Assembly (NCBI GenBank): GCA_905182985.1
Contig: CAJJDN010000037.1
Coordinates: 85,892-149,891 of the forward strand
Length of the DNA: 64,000 nt
Source: Paramecium sonneborni
Taxonomy: Eukaryota > Ciliophora > Oligohymenophorea > Peniculida > Parameciidae
Reading direction: 5' to 3'
The notes under the pieces are model-generated. The model saw nothing but the letters and a program-made list of their open reading frames with translations, searched no databases and was not told where the DNA came from. Positions within the stretch are counted from its first letter, which is position 1; every line of letters begins with the position of its first letter. Both the position numbers and the translations under genes were made by a program. Positions 1-13,532 of this stretch are shown in pieces.

Positions 1-711
1 AAAGGTTGAAGTAATAAATCCTGGACCTGGAGAGTATAATTAATATATTAAATTAGATATGATATGCCATAACCAAAAAAATCGAATGTAGTTAAATATG
101 TGTTTTCATCTAAAACCTTAAGAGGTTAATTTTAAAATAAACCAGATAATCCTCCTCCAGGTTAATATGAAGTCTAAAATTAATTATCAAAACCTGAACA
201 TAAAGGACCAACATCTAGTAAATAATTATATTTATTTAGGTTTTCATCCTGATCGTGCTTAATTAAGAGAAATAACTCCATAATAACAAATAGTAGCTAT
301 GATGTTGAATGATAAAGATAAATAAAATGATAAAATATTACCAGGACCTGGTGATTATGAAACTAAATTTCCAATTTTTGATCCCGATTACATTGTTAAA
401 AAAGAATTATCATCATTTGCAATTCAACCTGGAAAAGATCGCTTTGGAAGATAAGAGAGAGAATAAGAACCTGATAAAATAGGACCAGGTAATTAAATTA
501 ATACTAAATAAAAGGATCTTATTAACTACCTAGTAAATTTGATGAAATAGCAAAAGATAAATTGTTAGTCTCAGGTAATGTGTTTATGTCAGAAAGTTTG
601 AGATAACCATATGGAGATTTTGATAAGAGATTAGGACCAAATCCTAAAAGTCCTTATATTTTACCAAAAAAAAAGAATTTTCACTTTAATCTACAAAGAA
701 AGTGGGTGTGA
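1..711 (+). CDS. PG-rich (SHIPPO/STPGR-like) ciliary protein, 5' partial
   Basis: The gene enters from the left edge and ends at TGA 709-711. Spliced introns are 34-56 (23 nt), 218-239 (22 nt) and 489-514 (26 nt, ending AAG). The product carries regularly spaced proline-glycine motifs: NPGPGEY, NPPPGQYEV, LPGPGDYE and IGPGSYQ. That is the pattern of the sperm-tail PG-rich repeat (SHIPPO/ODF3) family, whose members bind or line ciliary microtubules. Splicing of the first two introns is what restores the PG motifs to one frame, which supports both introns and family. The C-terminus is basic and lysine-rich. The N-terminus and true length are outside the window. An axonemal role is inferred from the family. 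Confidence 0.75.
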
Positions 712-901
712 CTATTTTGGTTGTTTTTTTAATCCATTAAAATTAATAACATATTATATAATTAAAAATAAGTGTATAATTTAATTGATTATGATATTCT
801 CAAAATGTTTGTTATTTTTCTTAAGGATTATTAATGATAAAGATGATCTATTTTTGGCATAATCGTAAAAAAAATATAATTAATAATTTCTTATTAATTA
901 A

Positions 902-3100
902 ATGCAAGCACCAAATCTAACGAAATTACCAAGTTAATAAAAAGTTCCTAAATATCGGCCTGTAGCATAATAAATATTATATAGTCAATCAACATAGATA
1001 ATCTGATAGCAATATGTACAGGTAAACTTAAGAATTGTCCTAATCATAAAAAAGCATTATATATTAGAGCATCCGCCTATATTAAAAAAGGTGAATATGA
1101 AACAGCAATATAAGATTGTAATAAATTATTAGAATCAGATAGTGATAATGTTGGTGGATATTATTTGAGAGGTATTAAAATTTAATAAATTAAGGATGTG
1201 CAAATGAAAAATTAGGATAGACAGATCTTGCAATAGATGATTTCTCTAAAGTATTATTATTAGATGAAAATCATGTAAATGCAGCCTTTGCTCGTGCTTC
1301 TTGTTTAAATCTAAAAGGTGATTTTGCAGGGGCCATAGAAGATTATACTCGAGCATTAGAAAAAGATAATGCTAAATCACTCAATCTTTCTAATTCAATC
1401 AATAAAAGATCATTACTTAGAAATAGTTCAATGAAAAAAGATGAAAACTAAAACTATCCTAAAACAGAAGCATTTTAATATAAGACTAAAACAAATAAAT
1501 ATTAATAGCCAGAAGAAGATGATCTTATGAATCCATAAAATGATGAAGAATATTTATAAAATGATTAGTCATAGATTTAACATTAACCCTAATAAAGTAG
1601 CTTTATGAGTTAAAACCCTCTTTATACTAGTATTGATGCTAATGAATTGCATATATAGCGACCCTCTTAAATTATAGATAAAGAAATTTCACAACCTATG
1701 CAATAGCAATTAATTTCTATGATTCCAGATAATATTAAATAAGATAATAAAAAGATATCAGATTGGTTTCATTAATAAGGCTTTGATTCTCGAAAAAAAG
1801 AAGATTTTATTAAAGCTATTGAATTTTATACAATGGCTCTAATGTTTAATGCCAATCATTTTAAATCGATCTTTAATCGAGGTATAATACGTATTTTATA
1901 ATAGGTTTTGCATTTGATAAGTTAAGAATGTATAACGATGCAATTAATGATTATACTAAAGCTATAGAAATGGATTCAAAGAATGCTTATGCTTACTATA
2001 ATAGAGGAATTTCTTATGATAAAAAAGGAGATTATAATTTAGCTATTAAAGATTTTGCTAAGGCTATTGAGCTTGATCCATCAAAAGCAGATTTTTATCA
2101 CAATAAAGGTTTTGCAATGAAGAAAAAAAATCTAATAAAAGAAGCTATATTAGAATTTAATGAATGTCTAAGATTAGATAAAAATCATTTCAAAGCATAT
2201 TATAACAGAGCAAATTGTTATGAAAAATTAGGAGAATTCGATAAAGCATAATAGGATTATCTGATAGCCAATAATGTAGTTCCTAATAATCCAAATACTT
2301 TAACTCATATAGGTATATTAATGGATAGACAACAAAAATTAGAAGATGCCTTAAAATACTTCAATTCGTAATTTATATTATATAATCTATTCTAGTTCTT
2401 TAAAGATTGATTCCAATTATGCTCCTGCTTATAATGGAAGAGGTTTAGTTTTTGATAAAATTGGAGAGTATGAAAAAGCTTGCATTGATTTCAACAAAGC
2501 TATTGATATTGAACCATAAAATCCAGTTTATATTCATAATAGAGGATGTTGTAAAAGAAGCATGAATAAATTTGATGAAGCATTAGAAGATTTTAAGAAA
2601 GCTCTATCTTTAGATTCAAAGAATCCAATCATATATTCAAATATGGGTTTAGTTCTTAGAAAAATGGAGGATTTTGAAACTGCAGCATATTGCTACTCTT
2701 AAGAATTAATTTATTCTTCTGAAAACACAAGAACATTAAACAATAGAGGATATTGTCTTGCTAAATTAGGATAATTTGAAGAAGCTATTAGTGATTATTC
2801 TAGAGCTATTAATCTAGATCCAATCAATATTCATGCTATTTATAATAGAGGAATATGTAATGAAAGAATTGGAGAATTTCACAAAGTAAATTATACTTTT
2901 ATTTTATAGGCTATTGATGATTTCACATAAGTTATTCATTTACAAAATGATCAAGGTGCTAATGCATATTTTAATCGAGGATGTTGCTACGATAAGTAAT
3001 TTTATGTTTTAATTCTTCTAGTATTGGGGAAATGGATCTTGCAATAGCTGACTATTCAAAAGCATTAGAGATTGATAATAAAATCAATAAAGGCCCTTGA
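902..3100 (+). CDS. TPR-repeat protein
   Basis: About 683 aa from ATG 902, with six introns at 962-984, 1172-1194, 1882-1904, 2368-2395, 2886-2909 and 2996-3021 (23-28 nt). Most of the protein is tetratricopeptide repeats of about 34 residues, with the usual A-Y-N-R-G, A-I-x-D-(Y/F)-x-K-A-I and L-D-P signatures, for example YYNRGISYDKKGDYNLAIKD. A glutamine-rich, low-complexity linker (about residues 190-310) separates an N-terminal TPR block from a longer C-terminal one. TPRs are protein-protein interaction scaffolds. In ciliates many such proteins belong to cilia or chaperone complexes, but nothing here fixes the partner. The last repeat is cut short by TGA 3098-3100. Confidence 0.85.
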
Positions 3101-3175
3101 TAGTTATACTAATTATTTACTATCTTAGATTATCACAAATATTTTTGAATATAATAATATATTCTAATTATTTTA

Positions 3176-3694
3176 ATGAATAAGTAGAGAAAACTAACCA
3201 ATTTCGAAGAATTTAGACAAGATTACTTTGATGTTATCGCTGATGATAGAGCAAAACTATTTAACTTCTTTTTTGAATATAATAGGCAATTTGGATTTAT
3301 TAACTAAGAGGATTATTAATAATGCACAGCAGCTTATCTCAATTACAGGGCTAGAACTAGTCTTGCATTATTTGGAAGTCCTTTAGTAGTTTTAATTGCC
3401 AACAAAACTATATTCAGAAACTTTGAAAGAATTCCTGTATTTAGACCTGCAGTCTTCTCTTTTAAATACATAGGAATACCATTATTTTCTTTTTATATTA
3501 CTAGTAAATATTTTTGCTAGGATACTGAAAAACTATTTTATGAAATGGCTGAAAAATATCAATTTGGTTTCTATCAATACAACCAAGCTATGGATCTTTT
3601 AGAAAGAGCCCATAAAGCTAATAGATTAGATGAATTTATGGAAAAAGGAACTTAATTTGATTGGACAGGAATACCAGAATTAAAAAAATATTGA
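3176..3694 (+). CDS. Small protein with two predicted membrane segments
   Basis: Intronless, 172 aa, from ATG 3176 to TGA 3692-3694. The first 60 residues are charged (MNKQRKLTNFEEFRQDYF...). Two hydrophobic stretches follow, near residues 63-82 (SLALFGSPLVVLIANKTIF) and 95-115 (FSFKYIGIPLFSFYITSKYF). The C-terminal third is hydrophilic with several Tyr, Glu and Lys. I do not recognise the family. The layout (soluble N-terminus, helical hairpin in membrane, soluble tail) would suit a small organelle membrane protein, but that is inference. It lies 75 bp after the TPR gene on the same strand. Confidence 0.6.
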
Positions 3695-4335
3695 TAATTT
3701 ATTATAATATAAAATATTATCCCTTTTAATTTTTTAAAAAGTTTTTAGTTGATTATAAAAATTGTTTATTTTTGAAATTAAGAAAATACTTAAATATTTG
3801 AAATTCCTTGAACACTTAATTCTCAAATGTGATAAATTAATATGATTTATTTTTGTCAAATTTTTATATTTTTACTACAGTAATTTAAACTTTTGATATT
3901 ATAATATGGAATTATAATTCTAAACCTAAAACTAAATACGTAACAACTATTTATGTTTATAATGCATCTAATTCCTAACTGTTACTTATTTAAGTAATTT
4001 CCAATCACAGAAATTTAAGAATTCTTCTAATAATTAGATTAAATATATATATATATATAATTAAACTAATGTATCAAAACACTTCTACATTTAATCATTT
4101 TTCTATTTATTTAAAGCTAGTTAAAAAATATTGCTTTGAAATTATAGTCAAACTATAGCCTTATTTTTAAGATTATAATTTAAATTATCTATGTGAAAAA
4201 CTTCAGTGCTAAATATTTAGCCATTCTATAGTTTAGAATATTTAAAAGCTTATAGAGAAATCAATATTTATGGGATAATGATTTTCATATAAGCATATTA
4301 AATTAGCTGTTCAAATTTAGTTTATTTATATTTAT
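3695..4335 (+). other. Intergenic, no gene seen
   Basis: A+T-rich spacer between the small membrane protein and the TmcB-like gene. It contains a short (AT)n tract near 4045-4058. No frame free of TGA with coding character was found on either strand. Confidence 0.5.
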
Positions 4336-7300
4336 ATGTAATTTATTTAAAAGCTGACATTTTACTTTGTTTCGATTGGTACTAATACGGAAAGAAGGAC
4401 AAAAAATAGAGACTACGGTAATATGGCCATGATATTGTATTATTTTATTTAACTAATTGGGTATATTTTTAGCCAGTTTGAACGAAAGACAATAAAATAT
4501 TATGAAAATAACTTTTTAGCTTAAGTAAGCTAATAATCGTCAATTCCTTTTATACTTATTATAATTCATTATGATCCTTTAACATTGTTTGCATATTACA
4601 GTGTTTTTTTAGTCATGTTAGGCATATTTTTAATTGCATTGCTTTAAATCATTTTAAAAGTAAAATCTTCATATACTAATTCTAGACACTTCCATCATCA
4701 TCACCAATAAATCAATTTATTAAATTCTATTTTTAGAATTTTTAATGGTTTTTTTTGACTCCATTTAATGAATGTATGATAGGAGTAATTACATGTGGAA
4801 AATAATCATATTTAACTCAGCATTAAGAAATAATACCATAAGAATGTTTATCATAAATTTCATTACATTTTGTAATTATAAGCTTTTTAGGACTTATGTT
4901 AGTTTCATTATCTGGAGTAGTGTCAGTATTTTGTTTTAGGAATTATGATTTTTTGTAAGCAGGATTATTAAGGAAGTTTTCCTCTATTAATTTTTTAACA
5001 ATTTTCTTACACCAACTATTAATAGTTTTATCATTTTGGAAATAAATGTATTAAAATGAGTATGTAATTATATATACTTGTTATTTCTTAATTTTGTTTT
5101 GCTTATTATTTGATGTATTTACATAGTACCCTTTTGGATTTACTACTGATACGATATTTTATTCATAAACTTTAATTAGTTCTATTTTTTTTGGAGTTTT
5201 GATAGCATATTGGATATTTTCTAAATCAGATGATGGTATAATTTTCTTAACTTGCTGTATAATTATCCCAGTATAAATTTAAATTTATATTTTAGTTAAT
5301 TTTTTCTCTAAATTAAGCTTATTTTTAAAACCAATTTGATAAATAAAGTTTAAGCTTTTGCAAAAATGATGAATATGCTTTAAACGAATTTACTTTGGAA
5401 TATTTTGTTTTACTTTCACATCCTACTACAATGACCAAGAAAAGCTATTTTTAATTTATCAGGTATTTAAATATACATTGTTCAACCTGTAAGGATCTTA
5501 ATTGTCCTTGCAATAAACTTTTAAATACTTTTATTACATCAAATTAAACATTAGATTGTGAACCTCTTTATATCTGGATTCAATATCAATTTTAAAAGTT
5601 AATAATAATCTCTATGAATAAGAAATATCCTGTAAGCATTTTTGAACAATTAACAATTAAATTTGTTACTTTCTTAAAAAAGTATCGAAGTAATTAATAC
5701 TTATCATTTAAAAATATCTAAGATGTTGTTATAAGTTATAACAAATAAAAGAATGATTCGACTAAATTTATACACTTTTTTCTACATCTGACACGAAAAA
5801 TATAATATGACAGCAAATTAGATATTGAATAATAAAATAGAAATCAATATTTATTAAGTAAAAATGAATTTAAAACATTAATTGATTTAAATCTATTTTT
5901 ATTTTATGAAATAAAAATTATGTAAAATATTATGATAGTTCTTAATCTATAAAAAGATTTTTGGACTAATTACGTCAATGGAAACCTTAAGAACTATGAT
6001 GATTTAATGGTTTAAATATAAAAGATATCAAATCAACTCTCAATAGTGTAGCAGGATTTAAATAATTTCATTTCTTAAAGAGAAGATTAGAAATATGAAA
6101 ATATTTTACTTTTAAGATTATAATTATTAATCTCAATAGTTTCTTTAGAAGATTTTAATAAACAACTGAGACTTGCAAAGAAATTATTAGTTATGTAATA
6201 AGAATAATAAGCTTAATCATTATAGTAATTTCATATTTTAAATTACATAAATGGTACAGCAATTTCAATCCAATAATTGATTGCATTTCAAGATTTTGAT
6301 ATAAAAAATATTCAAATAAAAGAAAATTGTAAGAAATTCTTTGGATATTAATATTCAGATGAAACACCTAAATTGAAAGATTTGATACCTCATTAAATTA
6401 GATCAATCCATAATGGGCTTATTGATAAATTTTTATTTTCGGGAACTAGTTCTAAAATATATTCCAACTAAGAAACCTTTATCTTAAATAAGAATTAGTT
6501 AATTGAGAAAGTATCTATGAGTTTAACTATACTGTTACCTTATTAAGGTAATGATTATTATTTTTATATGTTTGCTCATTTATTGAAGAAATAAGGGTTT
6601 GAGAGAAATAGCTTAGTGTTTAATTAATAAGGTTCTATATTAGTTGATAAGAATTTCAATATTATTGGAATGAGTTAAAGTATTTAAAATAAAACCAATT
6701 AATTTTCATAATGTGAAATCAATTATTCTGAAATTTATGAAAAAATGACAATATTTCATATTTTTCCAGAGCTTTTAGGAAAATTGAAGGAATATTATAT
6801 TGAAAAATAAATATAAAATATTAGAATTTTAGAAGAGGAAACAATTCTTCAAAAAGAAAATTTAAACTTTGTTCTACCTAATCTTGAAATATTAAGCAAC
6901 ACAATGATATAAAAAAGTTAAAAAAGAATTGATTTTGAAATAAAAAATAGACATATACTAAACGATTTGAACTAATTTGAGAAATAATTTAACTTATTCT
7001 TAAATACATCCTATTCTTTTTAGGTAGAATTAACAATCATTTAAAAAATATTACACCCATAAATTAATGGTGTAATTAAAGACTTTTTATATTACTTAAT
7101 AGATATTTAATTTTCTGATGATGAAAAACCAAGTAAATGTACGTTGTAGAAACTTCCATCTGAATCAGATATTAACATCAAGAAAGTAATTTCTTAATAA
7201 AAGATTTAAAATTAAACATAAAATTAAACTTAAATAGCAATATAATCCTTTGAATCAGATAATAAGTAATTTTTGAGTCTTAAATAATTGAATACCTCCT

Positions 7301-9336
7301 CTATTACAACAGAAAAAAAAAGTAGTAATGATTTAAATTTTTAAATAAGGTTTTTTCAATCAATCATGTCAGAATCGAAATTGCCTCATCAAATGTAGAA
7401 TTTATAATGCTTTTTATCATTATAAATTATATTTATAATTGGCATAATTATATCACTATCGGTTTTGTTTGATAAAAAATCTTCAATGCAATCGGATTGC
7501 ATTAAAATAATCACTTTGGATTTAGATTTTCTAGATTCATATTCTCAAATCATGAGTGGATCTAGGCATATAATTTATATTCGAGATTTTTATTCAATAT
7601 TAAATGATACTACTATATCAATTGATAATCAAGATCTAAATTTTAGCAAATATGATAAATTATACATATCATGGAACCATCTAAATTTAGGGTTGAATAG
7701 GTTAATTAGCATTTATGAATAAAATAGAAATGTATTCTAATAAAACTCTGAAGATTCATTAAATATATATATAATAAATGGAAATCTATAGAACAAAATA
7801 ACACAAACTATCTCAGAACTATCCACCTACTTTTAAATAATGTTTTAAATTTTTTATATGTCCTAACAAACCTTAAGTCAAAATATATCAAATTATTTAT
7901 AAGATTCAAAAGACTCTTATTCTATTTAAATCAGCAGATCTTTAGTTTATTATAATTTTTTTGATATTGTTTAAATTTTCTAAACAAAAATAGATTCTTG
8001 TAAAACTTATAATCATTTTATAAATGAATACTTAGATTCTATTTCAAATTATTTATTTATAGGATTTTACATTATTTCAGTTTTAATCAGCTTTTCATAA
8101 ATTTTATTCAGTCATAAATTAAATAAATAGATGAGGTTCAATTGTGATTTATTTGTTAAATGCGATTCTTCTGATGGGAATCTATTTATGAGAAATAATG
8201 ATATTTTGAGAAATATTTTAAGTAGAAAATCAATAATTCTAAAAAAATAAGGTTTTTAGAGAATTTAGGAAAAACCTTTTGTTGATTATGATTAAATAAG
8301 ATTTCAGAATTAAAATTCATAGTAAGCTAGTGTAAAAATCTTTCATTCATAAGATTAAAAAATAGTATTAAAAAATCAACTTTCCCAGATTAATCAAATA
8401 CTCATATTGATATTGATTGGAATTATAGGAATTTGTTATGGGATGGCTTTTCAAATATATTACAATTACATTTCATAAAATATTCAACCTTTCAATGACG
8501 AAGCAATTGAATCATAATAATTACGTTTAACTTTAATTAACACAGTTAATAAATATGATTAATATCTAATTAAAACTATATTTGATTTATACTATAATTT
8601 AGCTTAAACTGATCCTTCACTAGAACTAACAATAAATTTTAAATCAGATTTTTAAATATTGAATCAATTAGAATTTAATAGTACTCTTTTGAGTTAAGAA
8701 ATAAGAGACTTTTAACAATTAAATTTTACTAATTTTTTATTTAATTCAAAAACATTTAATGCAATTAATGAAATCGATTAAACAGAAATTTTATCTTATG
8801 ATGCCTGTGTTTTAACAGGTTGCAATATGGATAAAGATTTACTCAACCAAAGATTGTTTCATGAAGTGTTAAATCCTTATTTTTATTAAGGAATTGTTAA
8901 CTTGCACTACATATTAGCTTAAATATTTTTTGAATTTGATATATAATTATAAAAACCACTTAATCAGTCAGAGAGAATGAATTAAATACATTATTTTTTG
9001 AATGAACCTGATTATCTGATTTATGTATTATGGGGACTTGATGCAATTTAATTTTAAATTGCTTAATTTTGTTAATATTTTGTAAATGTGTCTTATAATG
9101 CAATATCAAATTTAACTATTAACTCAAAGTAAAATATTTTTATTTTTGGTATCGCCACTATATTAGTTATAATAATTATTTAATTTCTATTTAATAAAAA
9201 ATAAATCTAAAGATATCTTTTATCAAAGTCGCTTTTAAAATTAATACCTCTTGAGATTATTTTTAAGAAAAACATTTATAAATAATTATTACTTAATGAA
9301 AGAAGAAATCGTGCCGATTTTGGTTTGTAATTTTGA
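4336..9336 (+). CDS. Giant TmcB-type PAS/multi-pass membrane protein (copy 1)
   Basis: About 1649 aa with two introns, 4660-4685 and 5271-5295. The start ATG 4336 is the first in frame after an upstream TGA and places IGTNTERR near the N-terminus, as in the paralog at 24926. The first 330 residues hold about eight hydrophobic segments. Near residue 365 is a Cys/His cluster, HCSTCKDLNCPC. Around residue 670 is the PAS-like block ending HQIRSIHNGLIDKF, typical of the ciliate TmcB/TmcC-type PAS proteins. Further TM segments occur near residues 1015-1035, 1225-1250, 1340-1365 and 1600-1620, enclosing a probable extracellular or lumenal domain. The family is poorly understood; a sensory or signalling membrane role is inferred from PAS plus membrane topology. 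Confidence 0.8.
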
Positions 9337-9485
9337 TTAATGAATGAATATATTCAAAATACTATTTGTAAATCTCAGTAATATTATTTTTATTATTGAA
9401 TCAATCATGATTCATTATTATAATAAAGAGTTTCGAATTTGATAATTTTATTAATTACAATTTTTATTAAGCCTAAATATTAATT

Positions 9486-12400
9486 ATGAGTTCTTAAAAG
9501 ATTACAGATTATAAAATACTTTAGGTAATAACAAAAAAATCAAAAGTGAATGAGAAAACACATAAAAAGGGAAATTCAAATAATCCCTCATATGTCCCAA
9601 TGAGAAGTGTGAAACTTATACCTCCTTAGCAACCTTAAGATAATTAATAGAATGATGTGACAATAATACCTGAAGAGGTTAATCCAATCATGTTAAGCGT
9701 TGAAAGAAACCAAGCATTGATTTGTGATTTGAAATAAGAAATAGGATTTTCAACCTATAACACAAAATTGTTAAAAAAAACAAATACAGATATTAATTTC
9801 AATGATTTATCTCTTTACTTTTTATAATCAATGAAGTTATTTAGGTAAGACAAAAATAGCAAGAATTTAGGTAAATTAACAAAAAAATTACTTTAAGATA
9901 AAAATAATGGAAATTATATAAATTTTCCATCTTCTTTAAGTAAGAATGTAAACATTTTGAATTGTTTCACTTATATTTTTTACATTAACAATATTTCAAT
10001 TTTGCTTTTAAATTCCATGTTTTGCTTATTTAAAAATAATTTTGATGCCTTATTTGTTGAACTTTTACAATTATTAGTTTTGTCAATAAATTGCATTTAT
10101 AATTGGTAAAAATATAGAAAAGATATTTATGATAAGCTGTAAATCAACAAACAATAATATTTTCATAATATTATAATTATTTTCTTTTAAATCATACTTA
10201 TAGTTCTACTGATATTAATAATGTAATTTTCTGTCTAATAATAATATTTGATTATATGTTTAATATTGCTTAACATAATTACCATAGAATAATTAAGTTA
10301 AATTAAATATATGTGGATTTAAGAGAGTTTGATTAAATTGATTTTGTTGGCATTTTAGTAATGTTATTTATTTTCCTGTGTTTACCTCATTTTATTTAAT
10401 GAGAATTTTATTTTACTTAATTTTGACGAGCAATTAAATTTATATTTTACAATTTACTTAAGGTTCTTTGGTTATTTAGTTGGTATTGATCTTTAATTAT
10501 AAAATATTGAATCAGATATTGAAATAACAGTATTTATATTATATACTTGGATTACTATGTTGATAATCAAATATCAATTTTTGATTCAACTTTATTTGTT
10601 AGTTTAGATGCAGAAGACAGTTTTTAAAGATAAAAAGAATATGATTGATTTTATAAATATTTTAAAATCTTTGAACATTGGTAATTCAAAATTAAAAAAA
10701 CTATTTAACTAAATTTAGTAATAGTATGCTCAACAAAAAGAGATAGCAAGAATAAAGAATGTGAATTTTTTGATAAATTTTTATGGAATCAAGGATTCAT
10801 TGAGGTAATAAATAATTAATTAGGATAAAATGAAGCATTTGAAATTTGTTAATTTGTTTAATAAATTATCAAGATAAAGTTTAAATAATTTGATAAATTT
10901 AATTGAAATATAGTATTTTAAAAATGAAGAGATGATAATAAGCTAAGATAAATTAGATGATTGTTCAATATATATAATAAAAAGTGGTTAAGTAGAAATA
11001 AGTTTTAAGAATTCTCAAAACAGTTTAGTTGGAATAAAGGTTTTAGGAGTTCACGAATGTTTTGGATAGATAGCTTTTTTGACTGGAACACCTAGATGTG
11101 CATCAGTAAGAAGTATAGGAGAATCATGTATTTATAAACTTGAGAGAACTAATTTTTTGTAAATAATTTAGAATAATAATGATGATAAAGTATATCAATT
11201 ATATAACAATAGGAGTTGATAAATGTGATAAAAAATGAAATAATATTTTAAAATGAGTATGAAATTTTGGGTATAAAATGTTATAATTGTTCATGTTCAG
11301 GCCATTTGATATAAAATTGTCCATAATTGCATTTGTTGGTATAGAAGGAATAAGTAATATTGGATTTTTTGGCACCCTCTGATTAAAAAAGACATAAGTG
11401 TATTTATGCCAATTAAATAAGTTAAAAGAAGAGATGCACAAAGCGCTAATACAAGATACAATGCATTGAATACTCAAGTGAAATGTTAAGAGTTTCAAGA
11501 AGATTAAGGATATGTATCATCTTTGGGAGAGACAGATCATACAAATTATCAGTAGAATCTATCTCACTATACCATAACATAATCATCCATAAATTACCCA
11601 TCTAAGATTTTTGGATAGAAGCTATCACTAAGACCATCCACAATAGACAATTTACAAGGAGTGGATGTATAGGAATCGTTGAAGGAACAATAATTTCGAG
11701 AAATTGATCAAATATTTATAAGAGCTAGTAATCCAAAAGCCACAACATCAACAGCAGGGTTTGGATATAAAGAATAGTGTTCTTAAAAGAGTCCTTAGAC
11801 AGAGAATGTGAATAATACTATTGATGAATAGGCAAGTGAAGATTCAAGCATATAAAGTTCTTCATTTTCTGATGATTAAGTTTCAAAGACTTCTAGATAG
11901 ACTGGAGATTAAAAATTAAGATAAATGAAATAAAGCAATAATAGATCAGAAAAGTATTCATAACATAGAAGTGGTGTTAGTAGTATTTCAATGAATAATA
12001 CTCCAAAACAGCACTCATAATTATCGATATTAAACACATTCACTTTAAAATCAGATATTAATAATAATGTATAATTAAGTGGAGGAACAAATCATGGTTC
12101 ATAGAAACTGATTAGTCCTTTGCATCTAAGAGAAAAAGAAGATCGATAGAATACATTAACAATACCTGGAGGAAATAATATGTTATAGGTTCCATCTAAG
12201 AGAAGTTTAATAAATCCTATATCTTAATTAAATTATGAGATGTCTCCTTTTGTTGCATTCCCTTAACATGTATTGCGTTATTTATGATTATAAAGCATCC
12301 TGTTATAATTAATGAATTACAATGGAGTCCTATAGATATCGATAGACACCAGATATTCTAAACTTACTATCCTAAATTCAATGTTGATATAGTTATTTAG

Positions 12401-12490
12401 AATTATCATACAATGGTGAAGAATAATAAAGATAATATAAAAAGACTAAAGTCAAATATTAATGAGTTATTTAAATACAATACTTTTTGA
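9486..12490 (+). CDS. Cyclic-nucleotide-binding channel-like protein with zinc knuckle
   Basis: About 977 aa, introns 11190-11212, 11400-11421 and 12270-12295. A hydrophobic block at about residues 155-380 offers some six membrane segments. It is followed by a linker and a cyclic-nucleotide-binding domain (about 475-575) with the marks HECFGQIAFLTGTPRCASV. After it comes a CCHC-like knuckle, CYNCSCSGHLIQNCPQLH (about 590), and a basic stretch KFKRRDAQ that only appears when the 22-nt intron is removed. The C-terminal 350 residues are Ser/Gln/Asn-rich and end in a conserved-looking FQTYYPKFNVD segment. The overall plan matches CNG/HCN-type channels of ciliates, but I see no GYG pore signature and no Arg-rich S4, so ion conduction is uncertain. 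Confidence 0.75.
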
Positions 12491-12517
12491 AGATCAGATA
12501 TTGAATTTTATTATTTT

Positions 12518-13029
12518 ATGTCAACTATTTTGCCTTATTTGATAAATAAAACCAATAACATTTTATTGTTAAGAGGAGATGTTGGAAAACCCAAACCATC
12601 AATATAAGAATTGCCTGATTCCAGTTATTGTTATGGTAAAAAAGTTAATAGAGATGGAATTGGAATGAAAGAAATTACTTCGGATTGGTAATATGGGAAC
12701 AGTATGCATCATAAAAAGTCGAAAACTGTAAAATTACCAGATGAGAGTTTTGTTTATGGACTTAAAAACAAGTAACCAAATAATATTAGGATAGACCTTC
12801 AACACCTTTTGGAAAAGTTATTAATATGAAATATGCAAATGAAGCAACAGAACTTATTGAAAGTATTTATAGAATGAGAAGTTAAAGAATATCAAAGAAA
12901 TAGGTCATCTAAAAGAACAGATCATATTCCTTAAGATTAGAACATAATACAAAAAAAAAAGAAGAAGAACATAGAGAATTTAAGATTAAGAGGTTTTTAG
13001 AAATAAAGTCTAAAATATATTAATTATGA
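12518..13029 (+). CDS. CFAP77-like ciliary microtubule protein
   Basis: 162 aa with one intron, 12772-12794. Two copies of the pattern L-P-(D)-x-(S)-(Y/F)-x-Y-G occur (LPDSSYCYGKK and LPDESFVYGLK), with RDGIGMKEITSDW between them. This is the arrangement I know from CFAP77, a microtubule inner/seam protein of axonemal doublets. The C-terminal half is basic and helical. The assignment rests on motif memory; other PG/YG ciliary proteins share such short motifs. The stop codon TGA 13027-13029 overlaps the ATG of the next gene (ATGA). Confidence 0.6.
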
Positions 13030-13435
13030 TTTCTATATTGAGAAATTAGCAATTAAATTTTGTTAGCAGATTCTTCAAGACCACTTTGTTACAACAACCT
13101 GTAATGAGAAGAAGATCAATTACACCAATATTTCCACCTCCAGGATATAACTTAGTAATTCCAGATTGGCCAGTTGAACAATTTATGTTAAGAATAGGAA
13201 AAGGCTGTTCAGATTATGCTGATAAATTTGAAAAACTTAATGAAGTATTTGAAGCAGATAGAGTACTATCTTTTTTAATATTTAGCATTAAATGAAAGAG
13301 AAGGGTATCCCTCCGAAAGTCAGAAAATATTTATTGTCAATCAAAGAGTAATTACGTCGAGGAGTACTTACTTTCGAATATTTAGAAAGAAGAACGTCAG
13401 TCACAATACCCAAGAAAAAGGTAACAAAAAAATGA
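13026..13435 (+). CDS. Mitochondrial small-subunit ribosomal protein mS41 (IGR motif)
   Basis: 128 aa, intron 13263-13285. The protein contains the IGR motif of mS41/Fyv4: FMLRIGKGCSDYADKF, then MKEKGIPPKVRKYLLSIKEQ once spliced. mS41 is a small-subunit component of the mitochondrial ribosome. From ATG 13026 the N-terminus is basic, lacks acidic residues and looks like a cleaved presequence (MISILRNQQLNFVSRFFKTT), which favours this start. A start at the internal ATG 13104 (MRRRSITP) would avoid the 4-bp overlap with the preceding gene and could also serve. The C-terminus is Lys-rich. Confidence 0.8.
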
Positions 13436-13532
13436 GTTTATATTCATGGTATAGTCTATATAGTTTTATCAGCAAACTGTCATTTAGAGTTATTACTAGA
13501 AATTTATTCAAATATAGAAACAGATTATCATC

